64,000 nucleotides of DNA from Asparagopsis taxiformis. Lineage: Eukaryota; Rhodophyta; Florideophyceae; Bonnemaisoniales; Bonnemaisoniaceae. This document shows positions 41,101 to 49,446 of the stretch, piece by piece. The stretch lies in contig JALQPE010001911.1 in assembly GCA_030407315.1 (NCBI GenBank), positions 62,001-126,000 on the forward strand, written 5' to 3'. Each line of letters starts with the position of its first letter. Within the stretch, counting starts at the first letter, position 1. The notes beneath the pieces are model-generated. The model saw only the letters and a list, made by a program, of their open reading frames with translations, did no database searches and was not told where the DNA came from. A program made the position numbers and the translations under genes.

Positions 41101-41517
41101 AAGTACGTGGTGGGCGTTCCGTTTCTACAGCCGGTAACAATGGACGTGTTGAGGGGCATGGTACCGCGGGTGGAGACGATGTGCAGTCGTGCGGCAACGC
41201 GCATGCAGCAGCACGCCGTTTCAACGATTGCGGATGGCATTGCTACTGCGCAACGAGCACTGGTGCTGCGCGCACCTGGCGAGTCGAGGAAAAGTATGCT
41301 CGAGCAAGCTGTGATTGATCTCGAGCGACTTGCCTGTTCGCGCGGAGTCAAATTGCGCGTGGCGGGAGAGTATAAAATAGAGGAGGAATATGGACCGGCG
41401 TATGCGCATCGATTCGCGAGTGCATTTCCGCCGTACGCAAAGTTTCTTGATTTAAGGGACGGTAGCATGCGGAGAAGCAGTGATGCTGTCGCTGTGACTG
41501 CGGATGCATCGGTATAG
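38182..41517 (+). CDS. Nup96-type nucleoporin with autoprocessing-domain remnant
   Basis: An 1,111-aa scaffold component of the nuclear pore Y-complex. The C-terminal two thirds are helical with Nup96/Nup145C features: LAFHQNGALAQTMYG, then VWLLLALYKNGDIPG, MDMPLWAFYVL, LGVPTSWIDEAKAVAKY and HDVLASEVFPELV. The N-terminal ~100 residues end in GFSVAHFSRYRYVDTDSDEE. This matches the end of the Nup98 autoproteolytic domain, where cleavage occurs after His-Phe, and the acidic start of Nup96. Here there is no FG-repeat Nup98 part upstream: a divergent gene begins 430 bp away. A Ser/Pro/Asp-rich linker (110-330) follows. So Nup96 is encoded alone but keeps a cut-down APD-like segment. Confidence 0.8.
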   Translation: MPLHLRSNEYHHEIQFPTLSSTPPPGATDHLTWGPSQIHISSGTYLDAAANIWFHIPDVNLQSAQRWCEKQKITYLGAWHSHSSDLRGFGFSVAHFSRYRYVDTDSDEENAPDDPSAPPVPSQPAARPAPRVSPLADVASLRDIDDDEPATVELQQTRPQSAQYPYRQSVLRGPGRTPAVRNVPESPPQQRSTRRPRMSMPGLDVDEDMDSGSTSVGDDHDESQDIDAQEFSPSANMTHSDDDHQLAVYQPPKRHYDSSIDAPKLHMLRAALFDENQIDARPSPFRMGTVDEPPFGQDVKMEDIPGAKTEPSEHDLYELPVEEEEVESDDDEDYIEGENGQMGAIAREGIHLDSMFPISALPFPLSVDSIAASKEGVSKDTGLMLGRSTRLAFHQNGALAQTMYGDTRADAFPSHGFCIRLDNIHATNYALSDDWVRNALRIHCDAWYTSHLDAAELPDEAHNSIKLSGKLGAIKVPSLRAAFRFGIVADRIMEQFVEELKRTHEGEDENALHAQVAVWLLLALYKNGDIPGTEGEDTLLRRLALWGEGPAGTAFDEEMPKEVSLRKALLLLTIGDVENAVAVAIESGNLRLAMLMSRALEVTKEDLRADAEAQLVAYGVVEQPDENIESQPRAADDEEKWDRCLEDFEEESAVSVDERMILLILAGHIAPVARYLGLSWYRMFIMELLHGAGSSESTQAERVSDAVQAVTKSGIPTYAAHGNSLDTDVVYHLLRLYADPTASYPLTSGVYENGSYGVKYCPMDSRFSWLLHQILSALIPQATTKRAAVVLADAYSSQLRSMDMPLWAFYVLCTGGGSPDVLKNCLIRDWPQMADDYVDWKCDELESLVTKPSTSGEGGMEDEESADTEGIMHAEAFLTAVLGVPTSWIDEAKAVAKYSSGDQLGSCRHWIASGTEEGASFAHDVLASEVFPELVSKFDSASMTTVADLLTKLSTCQHVSNWSCAGGVILDYLKYVVGVPFLQPVTMDVLRGMVPRVETMCSRAATRMQQHAVSTIADGIATAQRALVLRAPGESRKSMLEQAVIDLERLACSRGVKLRVAGEYKIEEEYGPAYAHRFASAFPPYAKFLDLRDGSMRRSSDAVAVTADASV

Positions 41518-41658
41518 ACGGATGTCAGCTAATTGAACTAGAGCAGGCGATACAAAGCGATTGGGTTTTACTTTTACTCTAGTAAGTGAGTGTAAATAGA
41601 TGAGATAACATGTAGTGGATGTGAGTCATTGCAAGTCAGATTTGCAAGCGGCGAGCAT

Positions 41659-42402
41659 TTACAAAATGCGCAAGATAACGTTAACAAGAATAAGAAACAA
41701 TAAGAGCATGAGACCCAAACCTACAATACTAACACCACCAAACGGATCGGACACGACCTTGTTAGCAGAAAGCGGTGTTGTGGGCGCATCGCGCAACACG
41801 CGTTCCGTCTCCGCTTTTGTCTCTGCCAACTCTGTCTTCAACCTGACCAGCTCCAAATTCTTGGCCTCCAAGCTTTGCTGCAGTTCGCGGACGCGGGACA
41901 TCGCGAGGGCGTACTTATCATCCTGCAGTAGCTCGTCGGGATCGCGCATAATGACGTATCGGGAAGCATCGGGGGGCGGGGACGACACGGGCGCTTGGGC
42001 ATCATCGGATGCTGAGAAGAACTCTACCTTGAATTTGAAGCCGCGCACGCCGGCATCGCCCTCGAGAGCGGTCCAGAAATCTGCGAGAGAAGCGGCGTCG
42101 AGATGCTGGGGAGCGGCGGCGACGCGGAGTAGAAACTTGTCCTTGGAGGGACCCACGCGCGGCGTCGCACTCGCGAGTTGTAATCCTATGTCGATGTCGA
42201 CGGTGTCGCCGATCTGAATGACGCCCACGTTGGGACGCACAATGTAGCGCTGCTGGTTGGTGGTCTTCACCTTGAAGGCGACGTTGCTGGACGATATGTT
42301 GGTGACGGTCAGCGTGTCGATCGACGAGACGTCCGAGGTGTGCGGCACCTGGAAGCGCAGTAGACGCTTTTCGACGCGGACGAGATCTGGCGTCGCGGCC
42401 AT
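41659..42402 (-). CDS. VAP (VAMP-associated) protein
   Basis: A 247-aa tail-anchored ER protein. MSP domain at ~9-128: TLTVTNISSSNVAFKVKTTN, then RYIVRPNVGVI and KDKFLLRV, where the Lys and a hydrophobic residue of the FFAT-binding face are kept (Lys-Phe-Leu). A coiled coil follows (~160-205, RVRELQQSLEAKNLELVRLK). The final ~20 residues (VGLGLMLLLFLILVNVILRIL) form the membrane anchor. VAPs hold FFAT-motif proteins at ER contact sites and help move lipids. It converges on the Nup96 gene. A GTAAGTA donor-like sequence on the same strand near 42588-42594 hints at a 5' UTR intron. A second MSP gene lies at 48163-49446. Confidence 0.9.
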   Translation of the reverse strand: MAATPDLVRVEKRLLRFQVPHTSDVSSIDTLTVTNISSSNVAFKVKTTNQQRYIVRPNVGVIQIGDTVDIDIGLQLASATPRVGPSKDKFLLRVAAAPQHLDAASLADFWTALEGDAGVRGFKFKVEFFSASDDAQAPVSSPPPDASRYVIMRDPDELLQDDKYALAMSRVRELQQSLEAKNLELVRLKTELAETKAETERVLRDAPTTPLSANKVVSDPFGGVSIVGLGLMLLLFLILVNVILRIL

Positions 42403-42864
42403 TGCGGGTTAATGATGGTGGATTGGATGGCGGAGCTGGGAGAGCGTCGAGTGTGATGGCATGGCAGTGTACGGCACGTGCGCGACAAGGGAGGATTGGA
42501 GTTGTTGTAGTGTAGAGTTGGTGCGGTCTGTGTGTGAATGGATCTGTCGGTTGCATCTTTGATTTTTTAAATGTTTTAAGATTAAGAAACGGTACTTACA
42601 TGATTGTGATGGTGCCATTGGTTGTTGGTGCCGATGCTCTTCTCTGGCATGGAGCTATGTTGTGATGTAATTTAGCGAGCGCATAAACAAACATTACATG
42701 GCTTTCCGTGCACGGCACTCCAGCATGTTTGCTACGCGTTCGCATTCCATTGCCATTTCATGTCATGAAACCAAACCGCTGTGACCATTGTACAACCACG
42801 TCGTCGTCAGCTACAAAACGCATCGATCTGAGATGCGTGTCCTCATCGGCATGCCAGTCACTAC
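42403..42864. promoter_or_regulatory. Divergent promoter, VAP and secreted Cys-rich genes
   Basis: About 460 bp. Contains the donor-like sequence for a possible VAP leader intron (minus strand, ~42594) and no other clear element. Confidence 0.35.
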
Positions 42865-44019
42865 ATGCGCTGTCAAACCGTCCGGATGAACGTCCGCATC
42901 TCACTATTGTTCCTCTTTCTGCTCGTCGTGCAATCGACGGCTACATTGCCGTTGAGCTGTCGTCGCTCGTCTTCCGGCGCGTTGCAGCTTTATATCGACG
43001 GCAGAAAATCACCATCGCCCATCTTCGACTGTCTACGAGCAACAAAGCATCGCACAACCGTGCTACACGTGCATCGAGAGAATACACAAGTAACGCAATG
43101 CACAACATCTATACAGGAACGGAAGAATACAACAATAACAACCTATCATCGCGTCAGCGTGGAAACAGGACTCAAGTGTAAATACATCTGCAAACCTGCC
43201 CTACAAGAGTACGAATGCACATCACAAACAAGTGCCAACCACTGCACGTGTCGCAAATCGCACGCGAGACTGGTAACAATGCCAGCCAACGGCACAGAAA
43301 TGCGCTCGCCAACCGACTGCAGCGACAAAAGCGACGGGTACCAATTCAGCGACGCAATTGCGTGTGTATCCATGCGTGGTCAATTCCACAAACAACGTGT
43401 ATACCGCACAAAAACCGACGGCATCTGCATCACCGAAAGCTCGACACGATTCGAGACGCGCTACATGGCGCTCGACTCTGCCTCATCCCAGACGTGCGTG
43501 CACCGGTGTCGTCTATCGGCACCGCGTTGCACGCAGCGTCTGAGCGCGCATCTATGTCGCTGCACGGCGCCCAAGCTCACCAAGCAGCTAGTGCCGGTCG
43601 GGGATGCGACGTCGCGTCTTCTCACACAGACGCGCTGTCGAGAGGGGCGGTGCGGCGCGTGCGGCATATGCGACAACAAGTCGGGCCATTGCGTACTACG
43701 CGATGACGTGATGCTACGCAAGTATTGCAAGTGCGGATATCGTTGTCCTAGTGCACGTGCGGTGCATAGTCGCGTTAACAAGGCTGCCGCGCTGCTATGC
43801 GAGGTGAACGTGAGGTTGGAATGCGCCAATGAGCATACTTGGCTTCGTGCGGCGAGGAGTGGAGTGGAAAAGCTGGACGGAAAACGTGTACCGAATTTGT
43901 GTCATAGTGGCGTGAATGATCTAGGTGATACGTGCGGTTGCGCTCCCGGCTTTCGAGAATCTCCTGGCATCTTCGCGTCTTCTCGCTGCGTGCCAGATCA
44001 CGGTATACTTGGCGAATGA
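42865..44019 (+). CDS. Secreted cysteine-rich repeat protein
   Basis: A 384-aa predicted secreted protein of unknown family. The signal peptide is residues ~8-27 (MNVRISLLFLFLLVVQSTAT from Met8). The ATG at 42865 and Met8 are both possible starts. About 30 cysteines follow. Two units share the pattern Cys-x3-Cys-x6-8-Cys-x6-7-Cys-x-Cys followed by a Val/Leu-Pro segment: CKYICKPALQEYECTSQTSA... and CVHRCRLSAPRCTQRLSA... . A third, denser Cys cluster (CREGRCGACGICD) and CKCGYRC lie further on. Two or three sequons (NTT, NGT) are present. There is no membrane anchor. The CxC elements echo the small secreted protein at 24259-24684. A cell-wall or surface role is a guess. Confidence 0.65.
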   Translation: MRCQTVRMNVRISLLFLFLLVVQSTATLPLSCRRSSSGALQLYIDGRKSPSPIFDCLRATKHRTTVLHVHRENTQVTQCTTSIQERKNTTITTYHRVSVETGLKCKYICKPALQEYECTSQTSANHCTCRKSHARLVTMPANGTEMRSPTDCSDKSDGYQFSDAIACVSMRGQFHKQRVYRTKTDGICITESSTRFETRYMALDSASSQTCVHRCRLSAPRCTQRLSAHLCRCTAPKLTKQLVPVGDATSRLLTQTRCREGRCGACGICDNKSGHCVLRDDVMLRKYCKCGYRCPSARAVHSRVNKAAALLCEVNVRLECANEHTWLRAARSGVEKLDGKRVPNLCHSGVNDLGDTCGCAPGFRESPGIFASSRCVPDHGILGE

Positions 44020-44307
44020 TGTTGTCAACGGATGTCCGTGCACGCGTAGGAGCGTTACATGGTGACACGTTTGAATTTGTGGCGCTGGCAAAATTTATCT
44101 GTTGCAGCCAATGACATTGCTTGTCTTGGGTTGACACATCATTGTTGGCAATCCACAGCATGTGCGCATTTTCATTGGTACAATGTGGACAAGTAGCAGT
44201 CAACATGAAATATACACTTCAGCATAAAGTACGCCTCCATTAATTTAATATAACAAGAGAGTGTAAACACAGTTACAGTACAAATATCCGCCGTCTCCAT
44301 CCAAGGC

Positions 44308-45138
44308 ATGGGTTCAAGTCTTGGATGTGCAACCAAACGCGTCTCCACAATGACACAACCGGAATCCTTCCCTCAGCGCTACAAAGAAAAACTCGATCAA
44401 GCCTTTAGCACGTCCGAAGCCACCAAAGCCGTGCTAAACGACATCCACGCCGAATTATGGCAGCAGCTCACTGAGCTCTTCGCGGAAGCGAGCGACGAGC
44501 AAGTCAGGCAGCTTTTGCTACAAGCGCATGCGCAATTCGAGGCCGTATATCCGCAACTACCGCCCAACCACACCAAGCGGGAGCACCCGAAAACAGTATC
44601 GCGTCTGCGACGAAAGCTCGCACAGGGGCGCGAAGCGGCGCGTGAACGCGGCGCATTCGTCGATTGGACAGCGTGTCGTCTAGAGAGTAGCTTTGACAAA
44701 TTTGCCGAATCCAAGCGTGCATTTGAGCAAATTTTCGAAAATGACGACGATGTCACCCTGGTATGGCGTGGAGACATGCCCGAGTCGCAGGGACGACCCG
44801 CCGATATCGTGGAGTTTGGCTACGCCTATCGAAAAGGCTCCATTGCCGTGCTCGAGATACAGATCGTGGAGCCGATTGCCGCCTGGGTGTTTGATTCTAA
44901 TTCCAAGAATAAGCATCTCGAGCAGCTCGGTTTTGTCACCTTTAAGGAGAGTAAAGTGCTGTATGATGATTTGAAATCCGCTATTCTCGCAGGCCAATCG
45001 CAACTGCAAAGTGTGCACGCTGCTGATGTTGAGCAGTATTATCGTGATGTTCGTAGCGAACGAGGCGAACAAGCCGCGTTGGACGTGTCGGAACTGGCTA
45101 AATTGCAACAATTGATTCATGACCGTTTCACTATCTAA
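44308..45138 (+). CDS. Unknown protein, paralogue 1, N-myristoylation-like start
   Basis: A 276-aa protein of unrecognised family and a clear paralogue of 46616-47440. It starts MGSSLGC, which fits N-myristoylation at Gly2 with possible palmitoylation of Cys7, so membrane attachment is likely. A helical N-terminal half (YKEKLDQAF, VLNDIHAELWQQL, DEQVRQLLLQAHAQFEAV) is followed by a mixed alpha/beta core: DWTACRLES, TLVWRGDMPES, ADIVEFGY, VLEIQIVEPIAAWVF and GFVTFKES. The core keeps Asp...Glu-x-Gln with 16 residues between Asp and Glu, reminiscent of PD-(D/E)xK enzymes but unproven. Dimerisation or scaffold roles are equally possible. The alternative start Met15 would remove the lipidation site. 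Confidence 0.65.
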   Translation: MGSSLGCATKRVSTMTQPESFPQRYKEKLDQAFSTSEATKAVLNDIHAELWQQLTELFAEASDEQVRQLLLQAHAQFEAVYPQLPPNHTKREHPKTVSRLRRKLAQGREAARERGAFVDWTACRLESSFDKFAESKRAFEQIFENDDDVTLVWRGDMPESQGRPADIVEFGYAYRKGSIAVLEIQIVEPIAAWVFDSNSKNKHLEQLGFVTFKESKVLYDDLKSAILAGQSQLQSVHAADVEQYYRDVRSERGEQAALDVSELAKLQQLIHDRFTI

Positions 45139-46615
45139 ATTGTGTAATTGCATTCGTTTACTACTCTCGCTGCTGCAATATGTGCATTGTTGCCGCCGAT
45201 TGTCGATGAATGAAGCCGATTGTGCACTTGCCGAGTTGCCAGCCGTCCCGCGTTCATGCCGGTGATGTGCGCGGTGTATAGGTCGATGCTGACTACGGGT
45301 GAGCAGATCGACCGTTGGAGACGGGACATCTGTTTCTTCATATTTTGTTCTCGCAGCTACATGGGTCGCACAGAGCACGTCACAACCGGCGCATCGTTGT
45401 GAAATGTTGACTCAAAGTGATCCATGCACTTTACAGTGTATCTATAGACCCGGATTTCAGTACAGTTATGTCTCTACTAAACGCTGGGAAGAATTCCCAA
45501 ACTTTGTACCCATCAATATCTTGCACGATGATCTAGAAATAGTTGTCAACGCGCTGGCTACAACGCACCTAGTATTATGTTGACGAGATAGGTGTCAACT
45601 TTGCCAACAATATGATTCATGTTTGTTATTTTCAACACGCACTTGTCAACGTTTCACGAAATGGAAATGTGGCACGTTGTGATCCATGCAGCATATCGCA
45701 GTGACGCCATCGCATCATCCGATGCCACTGATATATCCTCGTTGCCACGCCAATAGTGGTGGCACCCTTCATCGAGACTGGTGTTGTTTGCCTTGTGGAC
45801 TAATTTTCAGAGATGAGTGGCGAAAAAAATACTTTTCCGTAATTTCTGATATTATAAAGTCCCGCGTCCAGCAAAACAAGATGTCACATCTACACTGAAG
45901 TTGCTAAACAACTAAGCCCAATTACGAGTCGCCATTTCACCCATGATGATGAGCAATGAACGCGGTTCTTTGGCCGTGCATTGTTGTTTTATGCCATAGT
46001 TGGAACTTTCTAGTTGCCTGATTGATATGCCAACATCAACCTCCCTAAAAGATGACTCCCATGATTTACATAGGACTGCCGAAACACTTCACAAACGAAT
46101 TGGATCCATGATCAGTTTCGCTCGAACCGTCGAGCACGCCACTACCGTGCAAGTTAGCTGAATCCCTGCTGGACCCTGTATTCCATTACTAGGTTGCAAA
46201 ACTGTGAACAGTCTTAATAAGGTAACAACCTGGACAGAACTGTGCCAGCACTGCTTTGCTGTGTTTGGAAGCCGGAAGAGATGACGCACGCGAATTCAAA
46301 ATTTACACTATTTAAACGTTATACTTTCCGGTCAAGTTGCTGAACAATTTTCTGTTGGATTAACGACTAGTTCGCCCAACAAGTAAGAATTCCAATTGTG
46401 CAAGATCGTATGCGCGAGTGCGAATAGATGAGACCGTTACGAAGCGTTTCATTCGTATAACCAACGTGTCTCTTTTTCCCGCCTCATAAGCATTTATCAT
46501 CAAAACACAACTAATTCAAAAGACACACCATTGATAAACTATTTCAGTACATCAACAGCAACAGCCGAAAAAGCGCCCAGCAACGTCAACTCGCTCGAAA
46601 ACCAACATCACCATC
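45139..46615. other. 1.5 kb between the two paralogues
   Basis: AT-rich, with only short frames. The frame at 45299-45583 has a few protein-like words but no motif and no relation to the paralogues. No third copy of the paralogue was seen. It probably holds 3' and 5' regulatory sequence. Confidence 0.4.
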
Positions 46616-47440
46616 ATGAAATTCAAGTCACTCTGCTGTCTGCGACAGCCGACAAAAATCAAACAAAAGAACCCTCCATCTCAACTGCAGGCCACCTACA
46701 AAAGCCTTCTCGAGAAGCACATGTACGATTCCCGAACAATAACCCAAGTACTCAGCGACATCCACCACCCGCTCTGGCAGCAGCTCGCCGCTCATTTCTC
46801 CTCCGCAAGCGATGCGGAGGTCCAGCAGCTTCTCACGAGCGTGCACGCCGAGGCGGGGACGTACGGGATACCGCCGGGCGCAGTGCGGCGACCGGCTGCG
46901 AAACGCGTGGCGCGAATCCGCAGCAAGCTTGCGCAGACGCTGGAATCGAAACGGGAGCGTGCTGTGTTCACCGACTGGATGGCGTGTCGCCTCGAGGGTC
47001 GGTACGAGACATTTGACGAATTGAAAAGGCTGTTTGAAGAGCACTTGTCTGATGCGACGCTCGTCTGGCGCGAGGATATGCCGGAATCGAAGGGGAAGGC
47101 GCCGGATATCGCGCAGTATGGATACGTGTTTCGTCCAGGCGCGCTGGCGGTTATGGAGATCCAGATTGTCGAGCCGATTGCTGCGTGGATTTTTAGCTGC
47201 AATTCAAGGAATAAACATGCGGGCGAGAAGGGGTTTGTCACGTTCAAGGAGAGCTCGGCGCTGTATTCGGCGGTGAAGGAGGCGATTGTTCAGGGGCGGT
47301 CTGTGGATGGTGTGGATGTGAGTGATGTGAGTGCGTATTATAGAAAGGGAAGGAAGATTCGGGGTGAGGATGCTTCGGTGCTTGATCAGGATGAGTTGCA
47401 GAAATTGCAGGGCTTGATTGATGAGCGTTTTCTATTGTAA
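46616..47440 (+). CDS. Unknown protein, paralogue 2, Cys-rich N-terminus
   Basis: A 274-aa paralogue of 44308-45138, with roughly half the residues identical by eye. Shared blocks: LSDIHHPLWQQL, the DWMACRLEG block, TLVWREDMPESKG, PDIAQYGYVFRPG, MEIQIVEPIAAWIF, SRNKHxxxKGFVTFKES and the closing helix LQKLQGLIDERF. The N-terminus is MKFKSLCC instead of MGSSLGC. It has no Gly2, but the adjacent cysteines and basic residues would suit palmitoylation. The Asp-x16-Glu-x-Gln spacing is identical. The ATG at 46616 has a good context (ATCATG). Tandem, same-strand position and 1.5 kb spacing imply a local duplication with later change of anchoring. Confidence 0.65.
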   Translation: MKFKSLCCLRQPTKIKQKNPPSQLQATYKSLLEKHMYDSRTITQVLSDIHHPLWQQLAAHFSSASDAEVQQLLTSVHAEAGTYGIPPGAVRRPAAKRVARIRSKLAQTLESKRERAVFTDWMACRLEGRYETFDELKRLFEEHLSDATLVWREDMPESKGKAPDIAQYGYVFRPGALAVMEIQIVEPIAAWIFSCNSRNKHAGEKGFVTFKESSALYSAVKEAIVQGRSVDGVDVSDVSAYYRKGRKIRGEDASVLDQDELQKLQGLIDERFLL

Positions 47441-48162
47441 GATACTGTTGTTGTAGGCTGCTGCTGGGGGTATGTTTGAATACTGTGAGTTGTATGGCAG
47501 CTTTTAATGTTGTATTGTTTCCTTGTAGTAATTCACTTATGTTGCCTTGTCGTCCATGGTCAGGACGTCTGAATGGAAGAAAGAGCAGGCGTCTGACTGG
47601 GGATAAGGAGAAATTTATTTGCATAACGACTAACCTTGAGTAAAGAAAAAGAGTATACCTTACACTTGAGCTCACCAAAAGCGCCACTGCCCTTGTTGAC
47701 AACATCGCTATCCGCATCTGGTGCTTCCATCTAGCGCGTGACACATTCCCGACTGCGTCTTGCGTCGGCTGCATGATGGGCTAGAATTTCCCGCCAATAT
47801 GGAATAAGTCTCAAGTTGGCGCGTTTATCGGCGAACAATAATGATATTGCTACGAAGAAATCATGATGTGGGTCATACACACGTGGAACATTGCAGATGG
47901 CAACGGTAACAGGTCCGTAAGGAGCAGCTTCAGAGCGGAGAGACGGCGTGTACGCGGACCTCAGGCCCTGTTTCCAGGGACGTCGCAGGCGGCCCCGAAC
48001 GGTGGCTGGAGAAGTTTGCTTCCGCGCGACAAATGATCACAAATAATCAATTTATTTCAGTATACATTCCAACGGAGGACTTGAAGCACTTGCATCTCGC
48101 ACATCCAAGTCGCGCGGTACATCCCACCAATTTAATTCAAAATTTACAAACACCGAGCGCGG
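47441..48162. other. Convergent 3' intergenic region
   Basis: About 720 bp between paralogue 2 and the double-MSP gene. Open frames overlapping paralogue 2 on the minus strand (47244-47774) look like shadows. No RNA gene or repeat recognised. Confidence 0.4.
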
Positions 48163-49446
48163 TCAAACGTCCATGCCCTTCATTCTCATTTCCACCTTCA
48201 ATTTACGCAGCTCATTCTCCATCTGCGCCACCTGCAAATTCTTCGCATCCAGCACCTTTTGCAACAACCGAATATTCTCCGCGACATCGTTGCCCTCCTG
48301 TCCGTCCTCGCAGCGATCCAGGACCTCCTCCACGGCGTTACTCCACGGGCGTCCAGTAGCGGCCTGCGCTTCCGACGAGACGATTCTAGGCCGTCGGAAG
48401 CGCCACACCAGCAGCCCCAACGACCTCGACATGCTTTTCCGGAGGCCATTCTGCGGCTCATGATGCACGAAATCGATGCGCAAATCGTACCCGACCAGCC
48501 GTTTGCCCCGCTCTCTCTCCCTCCAAAACTCCTGCGACACCTGTCGTCCCGACTTGGGCGCGTGGCACGTCAGGATCAACAGCCGATCGCCGCTGTGGCC
48601 CACCTCGGGACGCGGCTGGCACGGCTGCAACGACAGCATGATCAGCACCGATGTGTTGGACTTGATGGCGCCCAGCGCGGGGCGGATGATGTAGCGCGTC
48701 GAATTGGTCGTCTTGAGTCGGAAGAAGATCTCGTGCGACGACGAATTCGCCAGCGTAAATACCGTCGAATGCGCCAGATGCGGCGGCCGTGTAATCTGCA
48801 GTTGGACCACGTGTCGTTCCAGACGTAGCGGCCCCGGCGGCGCCGTGTGGTACTTGAACGACGAGGATGTCGCGCGTGAATGCTCCGAGGACGACGAGTC
48901 GCGGTGGATGTTGGGCATACTGACATGCTTGGTCGCAATCGTCGGTGGCGGCGGGTTGGACGGCGGCGGCGGAAGTGGCGCGACCGCTCCGGTGGGTAGT
49001 GATGATGCGCGCAGTCGTGGAGGCGGCGGGGGCGATTCGAAATGAACGGCGTCTTCCGCACGTGTAAATTGAACCGCTAGTTTAGTCACGGACATTCGTT
49101 TGTACGACCCGCGCATCTGCCAGTAATCCTGCGGTGATCGTGTCGCGGCAAGACCGGGCACCACTGCTGTTTGGATGAGGAATTTGTCCGAGCTAGGCCC
49201 TGGCGACGGACAGGGTGGATAGGGCTGTAGGGTCATGTGAAGAGTGATGGTTTCGCCGTATGGGACGGCGCCAGAGTTGGGTCGGACATAGTATCGTGCG
49301 ACGTTGTTGGTCTTCACCTTGAATGCTAGATCGGCCGAGGAGACATTGGTGAGGAGGACGGTTTCTTCGGGGTTTTTGGTTTGTCGTGGGTGAAGAGGGA
49401 AGGTTAGTGTCGACTTGGAGAAGGTGGCTGTTGGCGTTTCTTGCAT
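48163..49446 (-). CDS. Double MSP-domain (VAP-like) protein without anchor
   Basis: A 427-aa protein with two MSP domains. MSP1 is at ~8-125 (LLTNVSSADLAFKVKTNN, RYYVRPNSGAV, SSDKFLIQT) and keeps the Lys of the FFAT-binding face. MSP2 is at ~210-325 (FTLANSSSHEIFFRLKTTN, RYIIRPALGAI, SGDRLLILT), where that Lys is Arg. They are joined by a Pro/Ser-rich linker containing several PPPP runs. The C-terminus is a coiled coil (~380-420, NIRLLQKVLDAKNLQVAQME) with no hydrophobic tail anchor. It may bridge two FFAT-type partners in the cytosol. The relationship to the single-MSP VAP at 41659-42402 is clear at the fold level, but the two are not close copies. Confidence 0.82.
   Translation of the reverse strand: MQETPTATFSKSTLTFPLHPRQTKNPEETVLLTNVSSADLAFKVKTNNVARYYVRPNSGAVPYGETITLHMTLQPYPPCPSPGPSSDKFLIQTAVVPGLAATRSPQDYWQMRGSYKRMSVTKLAVQFTRAEDAVHFESPPPPPRLRASSLPTGAVAPLPPPPSNPPPPTIATKHVSMPNIHRDSSSSEHSRATSSSFKYHTAPPGPLRLERHVVQLQITRPPHLAHSTVFTLANSSSHEIFFRLKTTNSTRYIIRPALGAIKSNTSVLIMLSLQPCQPRPEVGHSGDRLLILTCHAPKSGRQVSQEFWRERERGKRLVGYDLRIDFVHHEPQNGLRKSMSRSLGLLVWRFRRPRIVSSEAQAATGRPWSNAVEEVLDRCEDGQEGNDVAENIRLLQKVLDAKNLQVAQMENELRKLKVEMRMKGMDV

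Noticed and set aside
44308..45138. FFAT-like motif (EFGYAY) in paralogue 1 as a VAP ligand
   Set aside because: It matches only three of the six core positions and is not kept in paralogue 2, so I did not call it.
47244..47774. A 176-codon minus-strand frame overlapping paralogue 2
   Set aside because: The overlapping plus-strand frame is supported by its paralogue, and this frame ends in Pro/His/Ser low complexity.
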